Positions 1 through 5,065 of a stretch of 5,065 nt of DNA are shown in pieces; position 1 is the stretch's first letter, and every line of letters starts with the position of its first letter. The DNA comes from JBFFSQ01 sp041572275 (GTDB lineage: Bacteria > Pseudomonadota > Gammaproteobacteria > SZUA-229): assembly GCA_041572275.1 (NCBI GenBank), contig JBFFSQ010000216.1:1-5065 (forward strand), read 5' to 3'. The notes beneath the pieces were generated by a model, which saw only the letters and a list, made by a program, of their open reading frames with translations, did no database searches and was not told the DNA's origin. The translations under genes were made by a program, and so were the position numbers.

Positions 1-695
1 ACACGTCCTTCATGATACAGGTGGATATCACCTCTATGTTGACTATCAATTGCCTCACGTAGAACACCCAACAAGGGAGCTAGTCCGGTTCCAGTTGCCA
101 CCATCAAAATTGGATTAAGCAGGCTATCGGCTTGATAAAAACAGTTGCCATTAGGGCCCTGAATCTGAATTTCATCATTCTCATGTAATTCATCAAATAT
201 CCAGTTACTAAGTTCCCCATCCTGCATCCGCTGTATATGTAATTCGATATAACCATCGTTATTAGGCGAATTTGCAATTGAATAACTACGTGCTATCCCA
301 TCTTTGGGACGACTCATATTGAGGAACTGCCCAGCCTTATAGTCCGTGATTTTGTCAGATTCTAAAATCAGCCTGCAAACAGACTCTGAAAGAATATCTT
401 TCTTATGCACATATGCTACTGTATACAATTTATCCTGATCTATCTCATTGATAATTAAATCACTTTCTGGCTTGCATTGGCAGGGTAGAAAATAGCCTTC
501 ATTAACAAATACGGGACTTAGGTTCATCTGTGAATCGAACGAAACCTCACCTTTTGAACACTGTAACAAACAAACATGACAGCTACCCTTTCTACAGGAG
601 AAAGGCAGATCAACACCCTGCCTTAATAAGGCGTCTAACACAGTTTCTTCTTCTCTGCACTGATATGTTTTATTATTGAATTGTATAGTTGTCAT
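1..695 (-). CDS. [2Fe-2S] ferredoxin / FAD / NAD(P)H oxidoreductase, 3' end cut by window edge
   Basis: My translation from the ATG at 695 gives 231 residues before the window ends; full-length relatives are usually about 330 to 350. Residues 1-85 are a plant-type ferredoxin domain with cluster ligands C34, C39, C42 and C72 (CRKGSCHVC, then LPCQC). The FAD-binding barrel follows, with RSYS at 136-139 as the flavin-contact motif. The NAD(P)-binding domain starts with GTGLAP at 202-207. This order is that of oxygenase reductase components (methane monooxygenase MmoC, phenol hydroxylase reductase, CDP-glucoseen reductase type), which pass electrons from NAD(P)H through FAD to an iron-sulfur cluster and on to a partner protein. 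The partner is not in view. The gene starts 28 bp after the cysteine-cluster gene, so the two are probably co-transcribed. The Shine-Dalgarno is weak (AAAGA about 10 nt upstream). Family is clear; the physiological substrate is unknown. Confidence 0.92.
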   Translation of the reverse strand, partial: MTTIQFNNKTYQCREEETVLDALLRQGVDLPFSCRKGSCHVCLLQCSKGEVSFDSQMNLSPVFVNEGYFLPCQCKPESDLIINEIDQDKLYTVAYVHKKDILSESVCRLILESDKITDYKAGQFLNMSRPKDGIARSYSIANSPNNDGYIELHIQRMQDGELSNWIFDELHENDEIQIQGPNGNCFYQADSLLNPILMVATGTGLAPLLGVLREAIDSQHRGDIHLYHEGR

Positions 696-711
696 AGTAA
701 ATAAGTCTTTA

Positions 712-729
712 AACTAATAGATATTAGTT
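712..729. repeat. 18-bp palindrome between cysteine-cluster and reductase genes
   Basis: AACTAATA at 712-719 and TATTAGTT at 722-729 are perfect inverted arms around a 2-bp centre. The palindrome covers the stop codon of the cysteine-cluster gene (724-726) and part of the 28-bp spacer before the reductase. It could be an operator-like site, but all-AT palindromes arise readily in AT-rich spacers. No T-tract follows, so it is not a terminator. Confidence 0.3.
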
Positions 730-1125
730 ATTAGAATTTTCATCTTCGCCACAGCAAGGGATTCGTATATAGGTTTCTTTTGGAATAAACATTGACTGAG
801 CTTTCTTTACCAGGTCAACAACAGAAGTGAATGGCTCCCTAAGAGCTACCTGTAATAGATCATCGGTATTACAACTATATTCACGACATACTTTTGGCCT
901 ATCATTCCAGATTGCACATAAATATGATTCTCTATCTAGATGAACACAGTAACCATCATCGGCCTTATCAATAAAGCCTGGTGCAGGCAAACCATTTTTG
1001 CTTTCCTCACGTTCTTCAGGTTCAAGACGAACCAGCAAACGACAACAATAGGTTTGGCAACCGACTTTTCGTCCCTGACAACAATCGACATCACTTCTTT
1101 CCAACATAGCAGCACTCCATCTCAT
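724..1125 (-). CDS. YkgJ-type cysteine-cluster (Zn/Fe-binding) protein
   Basis: This 133-residue protein has eleven cysteines: 15, 16, 23, 27, 28, 60, 70, 80, 85, 124 and 125. The spacing, with CQTYCC at 23-28, a C60-x9-C70 pair and then the typical NDRPKVCREYSC stretch at 74-85, matches the YkgJ/UPF0153 family, thought to chelate zinc or iron-sulfur; its biochemical role is not established. There is no signal peptide or membrane segment. The start is uncertain: the ATG at 1125 has no visible Shine-Dalgarno, while an in-frame ATG at 1107 (residue 7) has GGAG seven bases upstream and may be the real start, giving 127 residues. It lies 103 bp after the second roadblock gene and 28 bp before the iron-sulfur flavoreductase, so a joint role in metal or redox handling is plausible but inferred. 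Confidence 0.85.
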   Translation of the reverse strand: MRWSAAMLERSDVDCCQGRKVGCQTYCCRLLVRLEPEEREESKNGLPAPGFIDKADDGYCVHLDRESYLCAIWNDRPKVCREYSCNTDDLLQVALREPFTSVVDLVKKAQSMFIPKETYIRIPCCGEDENSNN

Positions 1126-1172
1126 TAAGTTAGTTAGGTTAATGATTTGCTAATCAGATCAAGAAATACAAA

Positions 1173-1205
1173 TATCAGATGATTCCAATTACGAACATCT
1201 TGATA
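1173..1205 (-). terminator. Possible AT-rich rho-independent terminator after the roadblock genes
   Basis: On the minus strand a stem of 12 pairs with two single-base bulges (arms at 1193-1205 and 1173-1185, 7-nt loop GTAATTG) is followed by the T-rich run TTTGTATTTCTT. It lies about 25 bp after the stop of the second roadblock gene. Low GC makes the stem weak, so it may only reduce transcription into the cysteine-cluster gene. No convincing promoter is visible in the short stretch between it and that gene. Confidence 0.35.
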
Positions 1206-1228
1206 CTTAACGAACTGCACATCTCTAT

Positions 1229-1639
1229 TTAATTTATAGCATGCAATATATCTTTAATTTTCTGAGCTGTTTTTCGTGCATCAATAAAGACCATACCCAG
1301 ATTAGCTGTCGGCTTTGTCGCTAAAGCTAAAACCGCATCATCACCTGCATACACTAGTAACATTGTTCCATTTGTTCCTTCTATCATTACCTGTTTCAGC
1401 TCACCTCGTGAAATTTCCTGTGCAGCACGGTTTGATAGCGCTAGTAACGATGCACACATTGCGCCATAACGGTCTGGGTCAACACTTTCATCCAGGACCC
1501 ACGCTAAAGTAAAACCATCACTCGTAATTACTGCTGAGGCTTCTATGTCACTTGAGCTTCCGTTAAACGCACGCAATATCGGCCGAAGGCTCTTCCCTCT
1601 CTCGTCATTCTTATCGACAAAATCCATTACCAGCTCCAT
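1229..1639 (-). CDS. Roadblock/LC7 domain protein, MglB-like (second copy)
   Basis: A 136-residue single-domain protein. Residues about 20-130 fit the roadblock/LC7 fold: an N-terminal helix, the ASAVITSDGFTLAWVL hairpin at 34-49, a long helix, the MLLVYAGDDAVLALAT strands at 93-108, and the closing NLGMVFIDAR segment at 113-122 followed by a C-terminal helix. Bacterial roadblock proteins dimerise and bind small GTPases; MglB of Myxococcus is the activator of MglA, and CvnB partners CvnD in Streptomyces. The natural partner here is the GTPase encoded at 3584-4117. The start is ambiguous: the ATG at 1639 lacks a clear Shine-Dalgarno, whereas the in-frame ATG at 1627 (residue 5) has GGAG six bases before it. 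It shares the ANLGMV motif with the other roadblock gene but is otherwise divergent, so the pair may form a heterodimer or serve different roles. Confidence 0.88.
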   Translation of the reverse strand: MELVMDFVDKNDERGKSLRPILRAFNGSSSDIEASAVITSDGFTLAWVLDESVDPDRYGAMCASLLALSNRAAQEISRGELKQVMIEGTNGTMLLVYAGDDAVLALATKPTANLGMVFIDARKTAQKIKDILHAIN

Positions 1640-1649
1640 TTGAATTCTT

Positions 1650-1679
1650 AATAAACTTTAAATTTGTTTTTATTGTGAA
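1650..1679 (-). promoter_or_regulatory. Possible internal promoter before second roadblock gene
   Basis: On the minus strand TTCACA (1674-1679, five of six matches to the -35 consensus) is separated by 18 bp from TTTATT (1650-1655, four of six to -10). Transcription would begin close to the ATG at 1639, which would favour the inner ATG at 1627 as the start of translation. Sites this loose occur by chance in AT-rich DNA, so this is tentative. Confidence 0.22.
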
Positions 1680-1697
1680 CATTCTAATTTCATTAAA

Positions 1698-1733
1698 TCG
1701 CAAGCCTTTCAATTAACAGCAAAAGGCTTGCGA
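1698..1733 (-). terminator. Strong 12-bp hairpin between the two roadblock genes
   Basis: TCGCAAGCCTTT (1698-1709) and AAAGGCTTGCGA (1722-1733) are perfect inverted arms around a 12-nt loop, starting 9 bp after the stop of the first roadblock gene. On the minus strand the stem is followed only by TTTAATG, so the T-tract is poor for a full rho-independent terminator. It may be a partial terminator or an mRNA 3'-end stabiliser that lets the first roadblock gene be expressed at a different level from the second. The stem is directly visible; the role is inferred. Confidence 0.5.
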
Positions 1734-1742
1734 ATATAAAAA

Positions 1743-2150
1743 TTACAAGGCTGATTCTAATGCAGGTACAGCAGATCGTGATTTAGTCAATACCATGCCC
1801 AGATTTGCAGACTTACGGCAAACAAATGCGACAACATGCTCATCGTTAACCTTGCCTCGAATAAATACGTGAATCAGGTTATCACTATTTACAATCATTT
1901 CATTGAAATAGTGTTTTCCATCTTCTACGCCACGAGCTTTTTTAAACATGTTCTCAATCGTTACTACGTTGGAACCCTGAAACATGTCAGAAGTTGCAGC
2001 AGCAAGTAGCTCTAGAACTTCTGCAGGATGTGAGTCGACAGTTTTAATACCCAGCAACATGCCTGTACTTAAATCGACATAACCGGCAGCCACACATTCT
2101 GGAATAGATGTAATAGCTGTTTGCAGTTGTTGTTCTAATTGATTTGCCAT
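1743..2150 (-). CDS. Roadblock/LC7-like protein (first copy)
   Basis: A 135-residue protein of roadblock size and pattern: an N-terminal helix at 4-15, the AAGYVDLSTGMLLGI hairpin at 21-35, a helix at 43-55, the strands HYFNEMIV and LIHVFIRG at 80-99, then VVAFVCRKSANLGMV at 107-121 and a terminal helix. The family forms dimers that bind Ras-like GTPases, so it is a likely regulator or effector of the GTPase encoded upstream. It differs from the neighbouring roadblock protein by a longer middle section (residues about 56-80, with FKKARGVEDGK), while keeping the ANLGMV closing motif. ATG start at 2150, with a modest AGAGAG Shine-Dalgarno about ten bases upstream. It follows the ABC-phosphatase gene by 42 bp and precedes the hairpin at 1698-1733. 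No signal peptide, so cytoplasmic. Confidence 0.8.
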   Translation of the reverse strand: MANQLEQQLQTAITSIPECVAAGYVDLSTGMLLGIKTVDSHPAEVLELLAAATSDMFQGSNVVTIENMFKKARGVEDGKHYFNEMIVNSDNLIHVFIRGKVNDEHVVAFVCRKSANLGMVLTKSRSAVPALESAL

Positions 2151-2192
2151 AATTATATTTCTCTCTAAAAAGGGGATTAAATAATGTTGTTA

Positions 2193-3581
2193 TTATTCAT
2201 TTATTATTTTTTCATTTAAATCTATATCATGAAGTTGATTGTTCTGATGACCTAATCTCATGCCAGCAAGATAAGTAGATAACTGTTCTAAAAATTCAAC
2301 TTGCTCTTCGGACTGTACCCAGCGTGGCTCAACCCCTCGGACTTTATCAAGTGCATCTAATGCAGTTGATCCCTCCCATATCAAATAGGCTGCTAGTACT
2401 GTACCTGTACGACCTAAACCAGCCCTGCAATGGACGGCAACCACCTCACCGTCATCAATTGCATGATCAATCTGCTGACAAATCATAATCGCCTGTTCAA
2501 GACTAGGAGCGCCCATATCTTTAATGGCGTGCCAAATGCTTTTGATACCAAATTTATCTAGAACATTAGTATCAACTGGTCTAGTAGTCAGTGTTACCAA
2601 CATCGTCACACCGACCTTATTCAACATTGTCATGTCATATTCGATATCATGAAACACACCAGGCAGAGGAGTGCCGGCTAATGCTCCTCGCTTCAACCAG
2701 AGAAATCCTCTTGGCCCAACACTCGCACTCGGAGCTTTTCGCGCCACCTCGGGTAACGGTGGTGGTGGAGTCACATCTTCCGCCAGGTCTTCAGGCCGTG
2801 CATCTGGGGAAGGTACATTACATGAACCCAGGTTAACCCATTGCTTTGCAGGATCCGACTTTGGCTCATTAATAAAATCGGCAGTTGGCTGCATTTCCTG
2901 TATATAGCCTCCTGCTAATAAAGCAGTATGGCCATTTAATTCTTTAGCCTGATTTAAATTATGCAAAACAATCAAAATCGCTCTACGTGTCGATTCTTGC
3001 TTTATATAATTAAGTAGCGGTGTAACTTCATTTTCAGAAATGCCAGCTGTCGGCTCATCCAGACATAATAATCTTGGCCCTGCTGATGCCAGTCGTAGAG
3101 TTGCCAGGTGTCGCTGTTGTGCAAGACTAAGACTTACAACGTTCTCATTTAAGGCATCTTTAAGCTCTGCCAGTCCAGCCTGCTCAAGCAAACGTACTGC
3201 AAGATCTCTTTGTTGGCTATGATTAAGGTTATTTCGCTCTGGCAGATTGTATACAATATTTTCAAGCACACTCGACATCATCAGTTTTGCACTCTGGCTT
3301 ACGAGTGCAGGGCGATTACTGTCACTTAGATCTTCTCCGGTATATTGCGCCTTACCCCAGGTACGAAATGATGGATTAGCATCATTTAATCCTGCTAAAG
3401 CCCTTAGCAATGTCGATTTACCTGTACCGCTTGGTCCAAGCAGGACATAAATACCCTGCTCTAATATATTAAGATTGACATTGCTTAAAATGACTTTATC
3501 ACCAAACGCAGCACCAAAATTATCAAGCTGTAAAACAGACGATAAGTCACTGTCCAAATCATTCATAATACTGTGCAACAC
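2193..3581 (-). CDS. Fusion of ABC-type ATPase and DUSP23-like dual-specificity phosphatase
   Basis: A 462-residue two-domain protein. Residues 17-240 are an ABC nucleotide-binding domain: Walker A GPSGTGKST at 49-57, Q-loop Q96, a degenerate signature LSLAQ at 151-155 (usual LSGGQ), Walker B LLCLDEP at 171-177 with D175 and E176, and switch H207. The closest look is of import-type ATPases such as PstB. A proline-rich linker (TPPPPLP, 271-277) leads to residues 290-440, an atypical dual-specificity phosphatase with P-loop HCRAGLGRTG at 384-393 (C385 nucleophile, R391) and probable general acid D355. The GALAGTPLPG stretch at 299-308 and APSLEQ at 358-363 recall DUSP23/VHZ. All catalytic residues are present. 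There are no membrane segments and no permease gene nearby, so transport is unlikely. The start is GTG at 3581, two bases after the GTPase stop, suggesting translational coupling; the ATG at 3566 is an alternative. Substrates are unknown. Confidence 0.9.
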   Translation of the reverse strand: MLHSIMNDLDSDLSSVLQLDNFGAAFGDKVILSNVNLNILEQGIYVLLGPSGTGKSTLLRALAGLNDANPSFRTWGKAQYTGEDLSDSNRPALVSQSAKLMMSSVLENIVYNLPERNNLNHSQQRDLAVRLLEQAGLAELKDALNENVVSLSLAQQRHLATLRLASAGPRLLCLDEPTAGISENEVTPLLNYIKQESTRRAILIVLHNLNQAKELNGHTALLAGGYIQEMQPTADFINEPKSDPAKQWVNLGSCNVPSPDARPEDLAEDVTPPPPLPEVARKAPSASVGPRGFLWLKRGALAGTPLPGVFHDIEYDMTMLNKVGVTMLVTLTTRPVDTNVLDKFGIKSIWHAIKDMGAPSLEQAIMICQQIDHAIDDGEVVAVHCRAGLGRTGTVLAAYLIWEGSTALDALDKVRGVEPRWVQSEEQVEFLEQLSTYLAGMRLGHQNNQLHDIDLNEKIINE

Positions 3582-3583
3582 AT

Positions 3584-4117
3584 CTATCGCTTCAGGCCAG
3601 GATCTAGTGATGCCAGCAATCCAAGGAGTAAGGTTTTTACGTCTTTGCGTTCACGAGCATCCACCTCAAATATTGGTACATTCATTTTCAAATCATATAA
3701 TTTTTTATGGAATGTATATAAACCAGGCCTTGGGCTAATATCCATCCGTGACACACCTATGACTACCGCATTTTTCTCAATAAATGGCTTGAAAGCATCC
3801 AGAAAGAACTCCAGATCAGCTAATGGATCTTCGCGTGCGTTATCAAGCATAAGTACCAGGCCGACACCACCAATGGTCAGTATGTCCCACATAAAACTGA
3901 ATCGTTCCTGACCTGGTGTGCCGTATAAATGAACTTTTGCACCTTCACCTAGATTCAAGATGCCATAATCCATAGCAACCGTTGTATTTGATTTTCGAAG
4001 CGCCACATCATCTGTAGCGTTTGCCTCAGTTTTAACAACAGGTATATCACTGATACTGGCAATAGCTGTCGTTTTACCGGCCCCGACGGGCCCCGTGAAT
4101 ATTATCTTGTGTTCCAT
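3584..4117 (-). CDS. Small Ras-like GTPase, CvnD/MglA-like
   Basis: A 177-residue single GTPase domain. G1 is GPVGAGKTT at 9-17 (K15, T16). The switch I threonines lie in NTTVAMDYG at 44-52. G3 reads YGTPGQERF at 65-73, with Gly where Ras proteins have the DxxG aspartate but with Q70 kept. G4 is SRMD at 123-126 instead of NKxD, and G5 is probably VDARER at 152-157. The GTPGQERFxFMWD and DARER signatures are those of the COG2229 / Streptomyces CvnD group, related to MglA. Such proteins switch between GTP and GDP forms and are controlled by roadblock proteins, two of which are encoded just downstream. No lipidation motif or membrane segment, so cytosolic or recruited by partners. ATG at 4117 with GAGAG in the 13-bp gap after the upstream gene. 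Confidence 0.93.
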   Translation of the reverse strand: MEHKIIFTGPVGAGKTTAIASISDIPVVKTEANATDDVALRKSNTTVAMDYGILNLGEGAKVHLYGTPGQERFSFMWDILTIGGVGLVLMLDNAREDPLADLEFFLDAFKPFIEKNAVVIGVSRMDISPRPGLYTFHKKLYDLKMNVPIFEVDARERKDVKTLLLGLLASLDPGLKR

Positions 4118-4130
4118 GAGTACTCTCGAA

Positions 4131-4766
4131 CTAAATGCGTGATATCTTATTCAACAAAAGGCCCAACAACGCCTGGTTACGATGTGGTTTAAGTGTAGGT
4201 TCTTCGGGAGTTCGGTTGACAGCTCGCGCCAGCCCTGCGCAACGAGCAGCTGTATAAAACTGATATGCCTCTGCCTTATCTATTCTTAAAAAGCGTTGAG
4301 CCAGTGTAATCGATGTCGGATGACTGGATAACAGCGATGCCAGGCGCATCGTATTGGGCGTACTGGGTAATCGAGTAAGATTAGGCCAATGCATCAGCTC
4401 GACAACATCATCACGATAACAACCCTCCATCAAGCGGCCACTAGATGCGTAAAAACCTGCTATCCACATCAACTCGTCGATATTACGCCCAGGATTTGCT
4501 GAATCGACATTGACATCTTTCTTGTTTAAGACGGTGACTTTGTATTTAGAGGCCGGAGCCATACAAAAGCTCTCAATATCATCAGTATTATCTAAATATT
4601 CACCAATTGAAGCCATGATTGTAATGTAACCACTACCTATGATGCTGACGTGAATATTCTGAGAATTAGTCACTGCCCTCTTGATAATATTGATTAAATA
4701 ATCATCTGCTCTAAACACATCATCTTCGATAAAATCTCTATCCTGATTATATTTTTCAGCCGGCAT
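4131..4766 (-). CDS. Unknown protein heading the GTPase operon, possible C-terminal winged helix
   Basis: I do not recognise a named family with confidence. The 211-residue protein has an acidic N-terminus, a mixed alpha/beta section at about 37-82 (strands HVSIIGSGYITIMASI and YKVTVL), then RNIDELMWIAGFYASSGRL at 94-112. Residues 125-183 are helical, with MHWPNLTRLPSTPNTMRL at 125-142 and helices at LAQRFL and AEAYQFYTAARCAGLA. That part resembles a winged-helix domain in its run of short helices, possibly a counterpart of the DUF742 protein CvnC in conservons; this is inference. No membrane segment or signal peptide. It starts with ATG at 4766 behind an AAGAAG Shine-Dalgarno and ends 13 bp before the GTPase, so it is probably the first gene of the operon and may be a GTPase partner or adaptor. 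Confidence 0.8.
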   Translation of the reverse strand: MPAEKYNQDRDFIEDDVFRADDYLINIIKRAVTNSQNIHVSIIGSGYITIMASIGEYLDNTDDIESFCMAPASKYKVTVLNKKDVNVDSANPGRNIDELMWIAGFYASSGRLMEGCYRDDVVELMHWPNLTRLPSTPNTMRLASLLSSHPTSITLAQRFLRIDKAEAYQFYTAARCAGLARAVNRTPEEPTLKPHRNQALLGLLLNKISRI

Positions 4767-4807
4767 AATTTATTCTTCTTAATTGTTATTAAGTAAATTT
4801 TCATATG

Positions 4808-4842
4808 CACACAAAAGTACCCAAGAGATCACTCTTTGTGTG
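4808..4842. repeat. Inverted repeat in the operon leader region
   Basis: CACACAAA (4808-4815) and TTTGTGTG (4835-4842) are perfect inverted arms 19 bp apart. A nested GAG/CTC pair (4825-4827 and 4832-4834) lies flush against the right arm, so the minus-strand RNA could form an 11-bp stem with a 9-nt bulge and a 4-nt loop. It is 42 bp upstream of the first gene and overlaps the weak -35 candidate, so it could be an operator or a leader structure. Low GC and the lack of a T-tract on the minus strand argue against a terminator for that strand. Confidence 0.4.
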
Positions 4843-4960
4843 TTTTACATGCTGGGAAAAGGTATAACCGGTAATTATTGTTACTTGCTAAAGCAGTGAA
4901 TAACAACAAAACAAATGCGCTGAATAGCGTTGAGCTATGTTCCGGTAACCTCGCAATCAT
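4829..4960 (-). CDS. Marginal 43-residue ORF with a hydrophobic stretch
   Basis: An ATG at 4960 opens 43 codons to a TGA at 4829-4831. The product begins MIARLPEHSS and has an uncharged run TLFSAFVLLLFTALAS at 11-26 that could be a signal or membrane segment, followed by a polar tail with one cysteine. No Shine-Dalgarno is visible before the ATG, and a chance ORF of this length is common. It would end 62 bp before the operon's first gene, so it could be a leader peptide, but I consider it more likely spurious. Confidence 0.15.
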   Translation of the reverse strand: MIARLPEHSSTLFSAFVLLLFTALASNNNYRLYLFPACKTHKE

Positions 4961-5065
4961 GGTCAATAGTTGACGTTAGACTCGGGATTTTGCGTATCTG
5001 CCTTTCGTACAGACTTGCCTTTATCACAACATTTTTTGTATTGGAATGGGAATATATACTAAAAC

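Larger units (their letters stand above)
4767..5065. other. Upstream region of the GTPase operon, no clear gene
   Basis: This 299-bp AT-rich stretch should hold the operon promoter on the minus strand. The best candidate I see is TTGTGT (4809-4814), 17 bp, TAATAA (4786-4791), which is a weak match. A GTCAA-N3-TTGAC palindrome lies at 4962-4974, and CCGGTAA occurs twice, at 4868-4874 and 4942-4948. None of these is strong enough for a firm call. No RNA gene was recognised. Confidence 0.4.

Noticed and set aside
940..1128. Plus-strand 62-codon ORF over the cysteine-cluster gene
   Set aside because: It lies antisense to a gene with a clear family signature and has no recognisable domain or ribosome site.
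2180..2197. AATAAT / ATTATT 6-bp inverted repeat after the ABC-phosphatase gene
   Set aside because: All A/T, short, and expected by chance in this spacer; too weak for a terminator.
2193..3581. ABC transporter ATP-binding subunit
   Set aside because: No membrane protein or binding protein is encoded in the window, and the ATPase is fused to a phosphatase, so a transport role is not supported.
2591..3911. Several plus-strand ORFs of 60 to 112 codons opposite the ABC-phosphatase and GTPase genes
   Set aside because: They are antisense shadows of two genes with full catalytic motifs, with low-complexity translations and no family features.
4808..4842. Rho-independent terminator of a plus-strand gene
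   Set aside because: TTTT follows the right arm, but the stem is GC-poor, the spacing of the arms is long and there is no plus-strand gene upstream to end.
1..5065. CRISPR array, tRNA, rRNA or insertion sequence
   Set aside because: No regularly spaced repeats, no cloverleaf, no transposase and no terminal repeats were seen on reading both strands.

Overview
The window is an AT-rich bacterial segment. All seven recognisable genes lie on the minus strand and read from high to low coordinates. Codon use, short spacers and protein types fit an environmental gammaproteobacterium, but there is no rRNA or marker gene here, so the taxonomic guess is inference only.

The core is a tight five-gene run at 4766 to 1229. 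In transcription order it contains: a 211-aa protein of unknown function with a possible C-terminal winged helix; a 177-aa Ras-like GTPase close to the CvnD type of Streptomyces conservons; a 462-aa fusion of an ABC-type ATPase and a DUSP23-like dual-specificity phosphatase; and two roadblock/LC7 proteins of 135 and 136 aa. The spacers are 13, 2, 42 and 103 bp. A strong 12-bp hairpin sits in the gap between the two roadblock genes, with a weak possible promoter after it. An AT-rich terminator-like hairpin lies beyond the second roadblock gene.

Downstream on the same strand are a 133-aa cysteine-cluster protein of the YkgJ type and, 28 bp later, the first 231 residues of a flavin reductase with an N-terminal plant-type [2Fe-2S] ferredoxin domain. 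The reductase is cut by the left edge of the window. These two could be a redox appendix to the module or a separate unit.

The likely theme is a cytoplasmic polarity or switch system. The GTPase would cycle between GTP and GDP states, the roadblock proteins would act as its regulator or effector (as MglB does for MglA), and the ABC-phosphatase fusion would be an unusual output or modifier. No permease, sensor kinase or DUF742 protein is visible, so this is neither an ordinary ABC transporter locus nor a standard Streptomyces conservon. The 299 bp at 4767 to 5065 hold no clear gene, only a marginal 43-codon ORF, a long inverted repeat and presumably the operon promoter.
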